A stretch of 50,203 nt of DNA from Nitrospirota bacterium. Its GTDB lineage: Bacteria > Nitrospirota > Nitrospiria > Nitrospirales > Nitrospiraceae. The stretch lies in assembly GCA_004296885.1 (NCBI GenBank), contig SCVN01000021.1, positions 1 to 50,203 on the forward strand, read 5' to 3'. Position numbers and translations under genes: made by a program. The notes beneath the pieces are model-generated. The model worked only from the letters and a program-made list of their open reading frames with translations. It was not told the origin of the DNA and did not search any database. The first letter of the stretch is position 1. Every line of letters starts with the position of its first letter. This document shows positions 1 to 7,058 of the stretch, piece after piece.

Positions 1-107
1 TCGATGACCGGCTGGAGCGCCGTCAGCGCGAGGGCCTTATCGGCCACCGCCACCGCCGCGACCGTCCCGGCCGAGACCTTCAAGAACTGTCTGCGTGATA
101 AAAACAT
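1..107 (-). CDS. Tat-exported oxidoreductase, 5' end only (partial)
   Basis: The minus strand opens at an ATG (107) that follows a strong AGGAGGT ribosome site and reads MFLSRRQFLKVSAG, then an alanine-rich hydrophobic stretch, and runs off the window. SRRQFLK is a twin-arginine signal, so the folded protein should cross the membrane with its cofactor in place. The following ALTALQPV resembles the start of exported formate-dehydrogenase or related molybdopterin catalytic subunits; this assignment is from memory of the family and only about 35 residues are visible. The Tat signal is secure, the enzyme identity is tentative. Confidence 0.6.
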   Translation of the reverse strand, partial: MFLSRRQFLKVSAGTVAAVAVADKALALTALQPVI

Positions 108-121
108 CGAAAACACCTCCT

Positions 122-644
122 AAGTTGAACGCTGGTAACCCAGCACAAAAGACCGGACTACAGAACCACTGCTTTCGATCACCCCCCTCCTCGTTGGATT
201 TGCGCCATCGGCCCGACCAGAGTCCTGGAAACTTCCCCGACTTTCATGCATAAATGGCCGTTGGACGCATTGATGATGACCACATGGCCCACAAAGAGAA
301 GCAATATTGGCACCAAAATGCCATAAAATTTCATACGCATAAAAAAACATAAACAATTGATAGTTAAATGAATTTAATGTTTGCTTTTCAGGCGACTTTG
401 CGAAAAACTGGCGTAGTTGAGTAGCAATAGTAGCGCCGGAAGGATAATAAGATGAAATTGTGATAATAATATTAAATAATTCAACATCTTATATTTATAT
501 TTCTTGGCGATACCGTTTGGTAACGAAACGGTGCAATGTTACATGCTCTTTGGGGTGCGGACCTCAGCCGAAACCGGCTTTGCCGATCAGGGTGAAGTAC
601 TTATTTATGTCGGGGGAAGCTCAGCCTGGTATACCGAGTTCGGC
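122..644. other. Intergenic region, no convincing gene
   Basis: This stretch separates the Tat-protein gene from the tRNA promoter. It is AT-rich between about 300 and 500, unlike the GC-rich flanks. Open frames of 60-78 codons exist on both strands but have cysteine/histidine-rich, non-protein-like composition and no ribosome sites. It probably holds the promoter of the leftward oxidoreductase gene, but I could not pick a convincing one. Confidence 0.5.
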
Positions 645-673
645 TTGACAGTGGGACAACCGATGAGTAGAAT
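645..673 (+). promoter_or_regulatory. sigma70-type promoter of tRNA-Gly
   Basis: TTGACA (645-650), 17-nt spacer, TAGAAT (668-673). The predicted start near 680 lies about 18 nt before the tRNA gene. A perfect -35, optimal spacing and a near-consensus -10 make this a strong call. Confidence 0.8.
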
Positions 674-697
674 CGGTTCCTTCTGCGGGTCGTGAGA

Positions 698-772
698 GCG
701 GGAATAGCTCAGTGGTAGAGCATCGCCTTGCCAAGGCGAGGGTCGCGGGTTCAAATCCCGTTTCCCGCTCCA
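698..772 (+). tRNA. tRNA-Gly (anticodon GCC), CCA encoded
   Basis: The acceptor stem GCGGGAA (698-704) pairs with TTCCCGC (762-768), followed by T and an encoded CCA (770-772). The anticodon stem-loop is 723-739 with loop TTGCCAA and anticodon GCC at 730-732; the T arm contains GGTTCAAATCC. The gene is intact and is the integration target of the adjoining element: everything from 728 to the CCA end is repeated at 16958-17002, so the 3' half may be supplied by the element. Confidence 0.95.
728..772 (+). repeat. attL: left 45-bp direct repeat of the integrated element
   Basis: This is identical over 45 bp to 16958-17002 and covers the tRNA-Gly anticodon loop through the CCA end, a classic tyrosine-integrase target. 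The bases just outside differ (C at 727 versus G at 16957; A at 773 versus T at 17003), which fixes the ends. Confidence 0.93.
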
Positions 773-1860
773 ACTTTTCCACTACTTACAATCAGGCCCC
801 TTTCGATCGGTGCCCGATTGTGACTAAATTGTGACTGACGCTCGGTCGTCAGTCGGTCCAACACCGCCACTCCATCCCGCAAACTCTCCGGCGAATGATG
901 CGCGTAGCGTTGCGTCATCACCGGAGATTTATGGCCGAGGAGCCGCTGGACTTTGTACAAATCCACGCCGGCATGGACCAGGCGAGTTGCGAAGGTGTGC
1001 CGCAGGTCATGAAAGGTCAGATTCTCAACCCCGGACTTTTCTAACGCCACGTAGAAGCCGCGCGTCAGATTCCGCTCGTCTCTCATCGTGTCGCTGGAGG
1101 TCGTGAATACCAAGTCCTGAGATTTGACCCTTCGGCTCTGTTTCTCCACCAACAATTCAAAGACCCGCCCGTTCAGTGGAATGGTCCGGTGCTCCTTGTT
1201 CTTGCTCTTCATGACCACGAGGACCCCGCGAGCGAGATCCACGTCCTGCCATTTGAGCCCGAGGATTTCTCCCCGCCGCATCCCGGTATTGAGCGCGAAG
1301 GTGATCAGCTCCTGCAACCAGGAGGGCGAGGCACTGAGCAGGCGCCCCTCTTCGTCGGCAGTGAGCCACCGATCGCGCGCATTATGGACCGGCTCCAGGG
1401 AGACTCGGTGCATCGGATTTTCCCGGCACCATTCCCATTCCCGAATGGCCACATTGAACAGATGGCGCACCATCCCCAGTTCTTTGTTGATCGTGGCCGG
1501 TGCTGCACCGTCCGCCCGTCGTTTCACCTTGTACTCACCCAGCAGTTTGGAACCGACCTGATAGACCAGTTTGTCTCCGAAGCATGGCAGCAAGTGATCG
1601 GCGCATTGCCGGTCTCTGAGAGTGCTTCCCGGCGCCTTTGTCACTGAGACCTCCTGCAAATACCGCTGAACCATTTCGCCGAAGGTCCGCTGCTTTTCTT
1701 CCCTGGTCTCGAAGAACCGCCCCTCGATAATCTGGACTTGCAGTTTCGCTAGGATGGCTTGCGCCAACCGTCGATCTGCCGTCCCTGTGGAGCGTCTGAC
1801 GCGCCCACCGTCATAGATAATCGTCATCCACCAGACCTTTCCTCGTCTATACAGCCCCAT
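751..1860 (-). CDS. Tyrosine-recombinase integrase
   Basis: This 369-residue site-specific recombinase would integrate and excise the element at the tRNA-Gly site. The start chosen is the ATG at 1860 ([11 protein letters not shown]); the frame is open further upstream but overlaps the HTH gene. The layout is an N-terminal arm-binding part, a SAM-like core-binding domain and a C-terminal catalytic domain. Visible catalytic elements are Arg in [12 protein letters not shown], Lys in [29 protein letters not shown] and Tyr in TQRYAHH, so all R-K-H-R-H-Y positions look intact. The stop codon lies inside the attL repeat, and the last six residues (GAGNGI) are encoded by the att core. Its start overlaps the upstream HTH gene by 14 nt. 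Confidence 0.95.
   Translation of the reverse strand: MGLYRRGKVWWMTIIYDGGRVRRSTGTADRRLAQAILAKLQVQIIEGRFFETREEKQRTFGEMVQRYLQEVSVTKAPGSTLRDRQCADHLLPCFGDKLVYQVGSKLLGEYKVKRRADGAAPATINKELGMVRHLFNVAIREWEWCRENPMHRVSLEPVHNARDRWLTADEEGRLLSASPSWLQELITFALNTGMRRGEILGLKWQDVDLARGVLVVMKSKNKEHRTIPLNGRVFELLVEKQSRRVKSQDLVFTTSSDTMRDERNLTRGFYVALEKSGVENLTFHDLRHTFATRLVHAGVDLYKVQRLLGHKSPVMTQRYAHHSPESLRDGVAVLDRLTTERQSQFSHNRAPIERGLIVSSGKVGAGNGI
817..835. repeat. Candidate integrase arm-type site, left copy
   Basis: ATTGTGACTAAATTGTGAC occurs here and again at 16804-16822, each just inside an att repeat. Each copy holds two TTGTGAC heptamers 11 nt apart. The placement suits arm-type integrase binding sites. This copy also lies in the integrase coding sequence. 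Confidence 0.5.
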
Positions 1861-2164
1861 CTCGGACCTCCTTTCCGATGGAGCCTGATATCGGCCTGGT
1901 TTCCCCAGGACCAGTATAGACTTGGCGCTTCGCCCTCGCAATGAGAACGTCGATGTCCGCAAGGTCTTTTTTCTCAAACTGCATCTGTCCAAATGGAGGC
2001 AGAGGTTTGTTCAGCGACCCAAGCCACTGCTCGATGTCCTCGCTCCGAAATCGAATCAGCCTGTGCAACTTGACGAAGGGGATTTTCCTCTGTGCCACCC
2101 AGGCGTAAAGCGTTGACGGAGTCACCTGCAACTGCTTTGAAAGGTCCTTAATTGTCAGAAGCAT
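1847..2164 (-). CDS. Excisionase-like HTH protein (HTH_17/MerR-like)
   Basis: This 105-residue protein starts at ATG 2164 (MLLTIKDLSKQLQV) and has an N-terminal winged-helix domain of the HTH_17 type (residues about 2-50; TPSTLYAWVAQRKIP, then RFRSEDIEQWL), as found in excisionases and small phage regulators. The C-terminal half is charged, with no recognised domain. It precedes the integrase and overlaps it by 14 nt, so the two are probably co-translated; a role as recombination directionality factor or regulator of int is inference. The frame is open upstream to 2491 but that part is compositionally poor. Confidence 0.8.
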   Translation of the reverse strand: MLLTIKDLSKQLQVTPSTLYAWVAQRKIPFVKLHRLIRFRSEDIEQWLGSLNKPLPPFGQMQFEKKDLADIDVLIARAKRQVYTGPGETRPISGSIGKEVRDGAV

Positions 2165-2447
2165 GAGAACCGTTTCCCTCTGACAAAACGGGGGGGAAGT
2201 CTTCGCCATCCCCCCGCTCCCCCCTACAATGCGCCCGCGTGTCCGCCGGCGTTGGAGCTGAAGTCCCAGCGGTTGCGGGACGAGGCTGAAGAGCAGCGGC
2301 CCACGCCTTCCCGGTTCCCTCCCTCCAGGCCCCTCCCGTTCAGTCCTGGGCGCTGCGAGAGCCTCGCCCGATTGACCCTTCACGCCCACACCCCCTGAGT
2401 TTGTGCGGGGTGGGGCGAAAAATGTTTTTTTGTGAGGGGAGGGTGTC
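2165..2447. other. Intergenic region with G/C-run hairpin
   Basis: This is a divergent spacer between the HTH-int genes (leftward) and the JAB gene (rightward). GGGGGG at 2191-2196 can pair with CCCCCC at 2210-2215, and the rest is unusually pyrimidine-rich on the plus strand. In a filamentous phage such a non-coding hairpin region could be an origin or packaging signal, but nothing here proves it. No gene is supported. Confidence 0.35.
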
Positions 2448-2933
2448 ATGTCTAAGCCGGTGTCGGTGAGCCAATCGTTACCTGTTGCCACGCCCTACCG
2501 TGTGCCCAAGTACCGGATCAGCCTAGTCCGTGAACCAGGCTATTCCGCCCCCTCCCGTGTGCTCTCCGACTCCCGCAGTGCCGCCACCGCTCTGCGCCCC
2601 TTGTTCGACGGCTTGGACCGGGAACAATTCGCCGTCTGTTGCCTGGATGCCAAGCACGCCATTATCGGCGTCAACATCGTCTCCACCGGCTCGCTCACCA
2701 TCACCGTGGTTCACCCTCGTGAAGCTTTCAAAGCGGCCATTTTGATGAACGCCTGTGCTTTCATCTGCGTTCACAACCACCCCTCCGGCGATCCCACCCC
2801 GAGCCCCGAGGATCGTGTCCTGACCAAACGCTTCCGGGATGCCGGTGAGCTGCTCGGGATCACGCTCTTGGACCATCTGATCCTCGGCGAGGAGCAGGTC
2901 TACAGCTTCGCCGATCAAGGCTGGCCGGTGTAA
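2448..2933 (+). CDS. RadC-type JAB-domain protein
   Basis: This 161-residue protein begins at an ATG with a strong purine ribosome site (GAGGGGAGGG). It consists essentially of the RadC/MPN (JAB) domain, with the metal-site motif HNHPSGDPTPSPED, residues FKAAILMNA before it and DHLILG after it. Full-length RadC is about 220 residues with an N-terminal helix-hairpin-helix part that is missing here; short RadC-like proteins of this kind are common on plasmids, phages and islands, where their role is unproven. It lies on the strand opposite the phage structural genes, followed by a zinc-ribbon protein. Confidence 0.85.
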   Translation: MSKPVSVSQSLPVATPYRVPKYRISLVREPGYSAPSRVLSDSRSAATALRPLFDGLDREQFAVCCLDAKHAIIGVNIVSTGSLTITVVHPREAFKAAILMNACAFICVHNHPSGDPTPSPEDRVLTKRFRDAGELLGITLLDHLILGEEQVYSFADQGWPV

Positions 2934-2978
2934 CCGATGACGGCCAAGACACTCATAACCACCGAAAGGAGTTCGAGT

Positions 2979-3161
2979 ATGTCTCTGACGACTGTTCATC
3001 ATTCCGCTCCCACGCCCCACACCTGCAGCGACTGCGGCCAACCGGCCGGTTCGCTGACTCCCGTCTTCGATCCCAGCACCAGGGCCGAGCTGGCTCTGTG
3101 CCCGTCTTGCATGATGGCCTTTGCCCATCGCCAACGCTTCCATCAGGGTTGCTGCGACTAG
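2979..3161 (+). CDS. Small zinc-ribbon-like protein
   Basis: A 60-residue product from ATG 2979, chosen because AAAGGAG lies a few bases upstream. It has CSDCGQ near residues 15-20 and CPSCMM about 30 residues later, a CxxC...CxxC layout typical of a zinc ribbon, and ends in a further CC pair. I do not recognise a family. It follows the JAB gene by 45 nt on the same strand, so the two probably form a small unit. A DNA- or protein-binding role is only inferred from the fold type. Confidence 0.6.
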   Translation: MSLTTVHHSAPTPHTCSDCGQPAGSLTPVFDPSTRAELALCPSCMMAFAHRQRFHQGCCD

Positions 3162-3172
3162 CGGCCTCTCAA

Positions 3173-3200
3173 AGCCGGGGAGGGGCCACCCTCTCCGGCT
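3173..3200. terminator. Bidirectional hairpin between convergent genes
   Basis: AGCCGGGGAGGG (3173-3184) pairs with CCCTCTCCGGCT (3189-3200) around a GCCA loop, a 12-bp stem with one G-U pair. It lies exactly between the rightward zinc-ribbon gene and the leftward phage structural genes. The T-tracts are short, so its efficiency as an intrinsic terminator is uncertain. Confidence 0.65.
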
Positions 3201-3207
3201 CTCCTTC

Positions 3208-3336
3208 TCAGTTCAACAGCCGCATGATCCACTTGACCCCGGCGGCGACGATGGCCAGGCCGATGGCCGCGGCGCCCCAGGCAATCAAGTCGGCTTGCAA
3301 GGTTTGCCCAATCGTATGAATGGCGGTGGCGGTCAT
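3208..3336 (-). CDS. Small one-helix protein, candidate major coat protein (42 aa)
   Basis: Reading leftward from ATG 3336 gives a 42-residue protein: a polar start (MTATAIHTIGQTLQADLI), a hydrophobic helix rich in alanine and glycine (AWGAAAIGLAIVAAGV), then a basic tail (KWIMRLLN). An amphipathic N-terminus, membrane helix and basic C-terminus is the plan of mature filamentous-phage pVIII-type coat proteins, although no cleavable signal peptide is visible. GGAGACCAC lies upstream of the start. It is the last gene of the leftward phage operon. Coat function is inferred from plan and position; another virion membrane protein is possible. Confidence 0.55.
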   Translation of the reverse strand: MTATAIHTIGQTLQADLIAWGAAAIGLAIVAAGVKWIMRLLN

Positions 3337-3403
3337 GGTGTGGTCTCCTTGGTTGGCGAAAGGACGGACGAGGGGCGCGCTCCCCCGCCCATCCCCTCCG
3401 CCC

Positions 3404-3619
3404 TTAGCGCACCAGCCCTCTGACGCGCCTAAAGGCGTAGATGGCCAGGGCCACGCCGATCAAGGCCGTAGCCCAGAGCAGGATGTCCGACTTGACCGTG
3501 GCCACGTCGGACGACACCGGAAAGATCGGCGTCGCCTGCGCCCAGGTCAACGCCGGCACCACCAGCGCCACCGCGAGGCTCAGCACGACCGCCCGGACGG
3601 AGTGAACAAGCCGTCTCAT
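3404..3619 (-). CDS. Candidate major coat protein with signal peptide (71 aa)
   Basis: Start at ATG 3619, preceded by AGGAGGTG. The product has a basic N-terminus (MRRLVHSVR), a hydrophobic signal segment ending in the cleavage-like site TWAQA, a short exterior segment (TPIFPVSSDVATVKSD), a second helix (ILLWATALIGVALAIYAF) and a basic tail (RRVRGLVR). This matches the pVIII major coat preprotein of inoviruses: a mature chain of about 42 residues that spans the membrane before assembly, with the basic end facing DNA. Two hairpins, CCCCTGG/CCAGGGG near 3659-3677 and CCCCTC/GAGGGG at 3683-3700, lie upstream and might allow separate high-level expression. Confidence 0.7.
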   Translation of the reverse strand: MRRLVHSVRAVVLSLAVALVVPALTWAQATPIFPVSSDVATVKSDILLWATALIGVALAIYAFRRVRGLVR

Positions 3620-3686
3620 ACGGCACCTCCTTGTGATGGTGGACCCGCCCACCCGCGCCCCTGGATGCTCCCAGGGGAGAGACCCC

Positions 3687-3791
3687 TCAGGAATGAGGGG
3701 CGATCAGTTTCGTAATCAGGCCCACGGCGTAGCCGAGGAGCCAGAAGATGGCGGTGTAGTACGCCAGGGCGTTAATGGCCGTTTGATTCAT
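3687..3791 (-). CDS. 34-residue single-helix membrane protein (phage minor coat-like)
   Basis: This short frame starts at ATG 3791 and overlaps the end of the Zot gene by 20 nt. The product is MNQTAINALAYYTAIFW, then LLGYAVGLITKLIAPHS: one hydrophobic helix with polar ends. Filamentous phages encode pVII/pIX-type virion-tip proteins of about 30 residues with the same plan. Overlap with zot and place in the operon support a real gene; the function is inference. Confidence 0.5.
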   Translation of the reverse strand: MNQTAINALAYYTAIFWLLGYAVGLITKLIAPHS

Positions 3792-4779
3792 AGTGGATGC
3801 CCTCTCCCACGAGCCGCGCCAGCGGCCCGTCCCGGAATTCCTTGACGAAGATCCCGTACCGGCCGGTGATCTGCGAGGCGGTCAGGATCGATCCGTCCTC
3901 CAACAGATAGCGCGGCATTCGTTCTTCGGCCGATCCCTCCTCGACGACCAGGACCCCTTGAATCCGAATCCCCGGCGCAGCGGGCTCGGGCTCTCCAGGG
4001 CTCTCAACGACTGGAGGGGGCGAAAGGGGTAGGGGAGCCGGGTTGCCGGGCAGGGGCTTCGGCTTGGAGGTGGCAACGGTGGGTGCGTGCGCATTCGCGG
4101 TCGTCTCCAGGCTGGTCCAGGGTTTCCACAAGACCAGCGCGACCGCGAAGAGGCCGGCCACGAGTCCCGCGGCGACCTTGGCGCTCTTCCAGACCGTATG
4201 CGCCCGCTTCTCTTCCCGGATCGCCGCCGCCGCATAGCTGGAATAGTAGGCGTAGACCTCCGGCGAGTATTTGAAGGTGAAGGTGCGGATGATCTCCTGA
4301 TCTTCCGGGTTCCCCCGCACCTTGGCTTGCGAATGGCGCTGCAGGCCGACCAGGGCCAGCTTGCGGAACTTGACCGTGGCCTCGACCAGCCGCGTCACAC
4401 CGCAACTCATTTGCTTGTAGTCCTGGCAGCAGACCAGCACATCCACGCCATAGTGTCTGTGGGTCTCCAACCAGCGCAGGAGGGACTTGTCCACCCGTTC
4501 CAAGGCCCGAAAGACGGTCTGGGCCTCGTCGATCATGACGAGGGACTGCGGTTCCACGCTCCGGTGCATCGCCAGGACATCCATCGGATCGCCCCAGACC
4601 GTGATTTGTTGCTGCAGGTCGGCCAGGGGGATGCCGGTAAAGAGGGCCAGCCGGTCCAGATAGATGCCGTCCACGTAGAGGTAGATGCGCCGGCCTTTGC
4701 GGACAGCGGGGAGCAGTTTCTCGGCCACGGCGTAGTAGCTCTTGCCGGAGCCTGGAACGCCCTCATAGAGTTCGATCAT
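3772..4779 (-). CDS. zot: Zot/pI-like filamentous phage assembly ATPase
   Basis: A 335-residue protein from ATG 4779 (MIELYEG). It has an N-terminal P-loop domain with Walker A GVPGSGKS (residues 7-14) and Walker B LVMIDEAQ (80-87). A single membrane helix at about 202-218 is followed by a proline-rich linker and a C-terminal periplasmic part. This is the layout of the Zot/gpI family, the inner-membrane motor that extrudes filamentous virions. It is the best single marker that this module is inovirus-like. Translation is coupled to the upstream 30-codon gene by an ATGA overlap. The name Zot is used for the family; no toxin activity is implied. Confidence 0.92.
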   Translation of the reverse strand: MIELYEGVPGSGKSYYAVAEKLLPAVRKGRRIYLYVDGIYLDRLALFTGIPLADLQQQITVWGDPMDVLAMHRSVEPQSLVMIDEAQTVFRALERVDKSLLRWLETHRHYGVDVLVCCQDYKQMSCGVTRLVEATVKFRKLALVGLQRHSQAKVRGNPEDQEIIRTFTFKYSPEVYAYYSSYAAAAIREEKRAHTVWKSAKVAAGLVAGLFAVALVLWKPWTSLETTANAHAPTVATSKPKPLPGNPAPLPLSPPPVVESPGEPEPAAPGIRIQGVLVVEEGSAEERMPRYLLEDGSILTASQITGRYGIFVKEFRDGPLARLVGEGIHYESNGH

Positions 4780-4868
4780 TTCGGTCTCCTGGTGTGATCC
4801 CACAGCTCCAGCATCAGGAGGAGACAGCCCAGGATGAACAATGATTGAAGAAACCGAGGCAGCAGCAT
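4776..4868 (-). CDS. 30-residue single-helix membrane protein
   Basis: From ATG 4868 the product is MLLPRFLQSLFILGCLLLMLE followed by LWDHTRRPK: one strongly hydrophobic helix and a basic end. Its stop overlaps the zot start as ATGA, and its start abuts the stop of the upstream 73-residue gene (4869). It fits the small-virion-protein plan of inoviruses. The tight spacing is the main support; the sequence itself is too short to classify. Confidence 0.5.
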   Translation of the reverse strand: MLLPRFLQSLFILGCLLLMLELWDHTRRPK

Positions 4869-5090
4869 TTAGATCCCCGTGTCCTGCAGCATCCGCTCGA
4901 TCTGATCCACCACAACCCGGAGGCGCGGGGCCACCATGACCTGGAAGCGCCTGACTAACTCACGCAGAGCCTCATCATGGCCGTCCCGTCCTAATTCCCA
5001 GAGCATGACGACTTCCAAGGCGTCGTGCGGGTCGAGCCCCTGCTGTTCGTGATGCGCCGCCCACATGGCCCAGATGCGTGGATTCCTCAT
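4869..5090 (-). CDS. Hypothetical 73-residue soluble protein in phage operon
   Basis: The start chosen is ATG 5090, which forms an ATGA overlap with the preceding DUF2523-like gene. The product (MRNPRIWAMWAAHHEQQG...) is acidic/basic mixed and predicted helical (ALEVVMLWELGRDGHDEALRE is part of a long amphipathic helix), with no membrane segment. I do not recognise a family. Position between the DUF2523-like gene and the 30-residue gene and zot suggests a virion morphogenesis or regulatory role, but that is context only. Confidence 0.6.
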   Translation of the reverse strand: MRNPRIWAMWAAHHEQQGLDPHDALEVVMLWELGRDGHDEALRELVRRFQVMVAPRLRVVVDQIERMLQDTGI

Positions 5091-5371
5091 GATCCCCACC
5101 TCACAAACGGAATGGTTTGAAGGGTGAACCGCGTCACCATCGCTCCGGCGATGATGGCCAGGGCCTGCGACATGCCCGTGGCCCCCAGGACCCAGGCATA
5201 TTGGTCCGGGATCACCGGCACCGTGAGGCCGGCGCTCCCCAAGCCCGCGATCGTGCTATCGGCGACACTGAGCAACGAATCCCAGGCCCAGAGGTACAGG
5301 TCCTGGAGCGAGAAGAAGAAATCCTGGAGCCAGCAATAGATGAGATTGAGAATGCCTGCCGCTGCGTCCAT
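5087..5371 (-). CDS. DUF2523-like inovirus membrane protein (pVI-like)
   Basis: A 94-residue protein from ATG 5371 (MDAAAGILNLIY). It has hydrophobic segments near residues 3-30 and 60-85, with LGATGMSQALAIIAGAMVTRF in the second. Proteins of the DUF2523 type lie between the adsorption-protein and zot genes in many inovirus-like prophages and are thought to be pVI-like end-cap proteins. Location is exactly as expected: 5 nt after the adsorption-like gene and two genes before zot. Family membership is by recollection of pattern; context raises confidence. Confidence 0.65.
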   Translation of the reverse strand: MDAAAGILNLIYCWLQDFFFSLQDLYLWAWDSLLSVADSTIAGLGSAGLTVPVIPDQYAWVLGATGMSQALAIIAGAMVTRFTLQTIPFVRWGS

Positions 5372-5376
5372 CGGTG

Positions 5377-6660
5377 TTACCTCCCGACAAAGATGATGCG
5401 ATAGGCCGCGAGAGACGCCACGGCGATCACGAGCGTCCGCAGCGCCGTGAAGGCCCAGGCCCATTGGTTGAAGTCCACATGCTGGGTGCCGAACATCGAA
5501 CTGGGGAGGTCGATCACGGGCAACGTCGTGGGCCAAGTCAGGTTCTTCAAGAGATTCACGGCTCCGATCAGACCTGACGAATTCCAGAGGGCCTGATGCT
5601 GAGCCAGGACCGTCCCCATCGTGCGCTGTTCATGGCCGGCGGCTGCTGCGCAGGAGCTGGTCGCCGTCGTGGTCTTGGTCTCGGTCTTGGACCCGTCCGG
5701 GTTCGTGACCGTCGTCGTCGTGGTCTGGCTCTGCTGCGTCGTGGGGGAGGTCGTCTGGGTGCCGGACGGAGACGGGACGTTCTGAGCCACCACGATATCG
5801 GTCGGCGCCACTTGCGAGGCGGGCTTGACCGAGGTCTGCATCTGGGTGGCTCCGGAGGGTCCCGGCGCCACCGCGACCGTCTGCACTTGCGCGGCTGTAT
5901 CCGGCGTAGCGCCTAAACCCAGCGGCTTGCTGTTGCTCGGGATCGAGTCGGGACTGCTGGCCGGCAAGCTATTGAGATAGTTTGTGGCGTCCTGTTTCGT
6001 CGGCGCCGAGCTGGTCTGCGTCGAAGGCGTGACCCCACCGGACGGCACACAGACATACACGTTGACCGGCGTCCCATCGGGCAGTTGCGCCACCACCGGC
6101 CCCGAGCGTGACGACGCCGGGTTCAGATTCGGGACCGCGTTGGCCGGAAACGGTCCGACCACATATGCGTAGCCGTACCCGCAGAGACCATCGAAAAAAC
6201 TGCCGCTGGTCTGCACCGTGGCCCAATGGTTCATATTGGCATTCGACAACCCAGGCCCGACGGTAACAGGGCTGCCACTCCCGGATGTGATGGACCACAA
6301 GGCTTGACCCAGGTGCGGCGTGATGGTCTGGGCAAGAGATTGCATCTTGGCATCCGAGTAGAAGGTCTGGTAGAGCGCGACCCCGGCCATGACGCCCAGG
6401 GCAGCCCAGCCCACCGGGCCGGCCACGGCGCGGATGGCGATGGAGGCCGGCGACGCGGCCGAGGCCGCTTCCGCCACGGCGCTGACCACCGCCGGTTTCG
6501 TGGCGGCTTGATAGGCGATCCATTCGGCCTGGGCCACGACGCGGGCATAGGCGGCAGGGGAGACGAGGGACAAGGCCTCCTTCGGCCAGATACAGAACAT
6601 GACCAGCAGGAGCCAGGTCAGGCCGAGGTAGGAGGTCAATGCGAGTGCGGCACGAATCAT
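5377..6660 (-). CDS. Inovirus adsorption-protein-like surface protein (pIII-like)
   Basis: A 427-residue protein from ATG 6660, overlapping the preceding 24-codon gene as ATGA. It has an N-terminal hydrophobic segment (residues 3-24) and an alanine-rich second helix near 75-90. A cysteine-containing exterior domain follows (GSFFDGLCGYGYAYVVG...VNVYVCVP). A long Ser/Thr/Pro/Gln-rich linker comes next (about 215-345), then a C-terminal membrane helix (ALRTLVIAVASLAAYRIIF). A repeat-rich linker before a C-terminal anchor is the hallmark of filamentous-phage adsorption proteins. The host receptor cannot be told from sequence; these proteins diverge quickly. Confidence 0.7.
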   Translation of the reverse strand: MIRAALALTSYLGLTWLLLVMFCIWPKEALSLVSPAAYARVVAQAEWIAYQAATKPAVVSAVAEAASAASPASIAIRAVAGPVGWAALGVMAGVALYQTFYSDAKMQSLAQTITPHLGQALWSITSGSGSPVTVGPGLSNANMNHWATVQTSGSFFDGLCGYGYAYVVGPFPANAVPNLNPASSRSGPVVAQLPDGTPVNVYVCVPSGGVTPSTQTSSAPTKQDATNYLNSLPASSPDSIPSNSKPLGLGATPDTAAQVQTVAVAPGPSGATQMQTSVKPASQVAPTDIVVAQNVPSPSGTQTTSPTTQQSQTTTTTVTNPDGSKTETKTTTATSSCAAAAGHEQRTMGTVLAQHQALWNSSGLIGAVNLLKNLTWPTTLPVIDLPSSMFGTQHVDFNQWAWAFTALRTLVIAVASLAAYRIIFVGR

Positions 6661-6731
6661 AGTTTCCCTGCCAACAAACCGGACAAAAAAGCCAGGAGGA
6701 GTACCACGGTCACGACGAATGCTGGGTCCAT
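6657..6731 (-). CDS. 24-residue single-helix membrane peptide
   Basis: From ATG 6731 the product is MDPAFVVTVVLLLAFLSGLL plus AGKL, essentially one membrane helix. AAGGAGGG lies upstream at good spacing and its TGA overlaps the start of the adsorption-like gene (ATGA). The strong ribosome site and coupling argue that it is translated. It may be a pVII/pIX-type virion-tip protein, by analogy with position and size only. Confidence 0.5.
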   Translation of the reverse strand: MDPAFVVTVVLLLAFLSGLLAGKL

Positions 6732-6797
6732 CTGGCCCTCCTTCTGATCTTCCCCACTGGCGAGGCCCCACCATCGGGGCCCCGCCGCCCGCACGCC

Positions 6798-7058
6798 TTA
6801 CCGCACCGGTTCAACCGCCATGAGGTCAAAGAAGGTCATCCCCAGCTTCGGCACCGGCCGGACTTCCACCGTGACCTTGACCGGCTTCTGCTTGAGCGCC
6901 TGGCAGGTCTGGAGCAAGCCGGCCGAGCCTTCCGGGATGTTCAACTTCATCGCCCCCGGCTCCTGGCCTTCCAGGTAGACCTCCACGCTTCGGTAGAGCT
7001 TCTCCTTGCCCTTCCGTTCGCTCGTCCCCAACAACAGCCCTTCCCCATACAGCTTCAC
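6798..7058 (-). CDS. Candidate phage ssDNA-binding protein (pV-like)
   Basis: An 86-residue protein from a GTG start at 7058 (VKLYGEGLLLGTSERKG), chosen because GAGGAGGT lies just upstream. It is small, beta-rich and contains short alternating hydrophobic strands (YRSVEVYLEG, VKVTVEVRPVP, MTFFDLMAVEPVR), consistent with an OB-fold. It lies directly after rep, where inoviruses keep the gene V ssDNA-binding protein. No specific family motif is recognisable, so function rests on size, likely fold and position. Confidence 0.55.
   Translation of the reverse strand: MKLYGEGLLLGTSERKGKEKLYRSVEVYLEGQEPGAMKLNIPEGSAGLLQTCQALKQKPVKVTVEVRPVPKLGMTFFDLMAVEPVR

Noticed and set aside
120..356. 78-codon frame in the left spacer
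   Set aside because: Cysteine/histidine-rich random-looking sequence with no ribosome site; lies in an AT-rich intergenic region.
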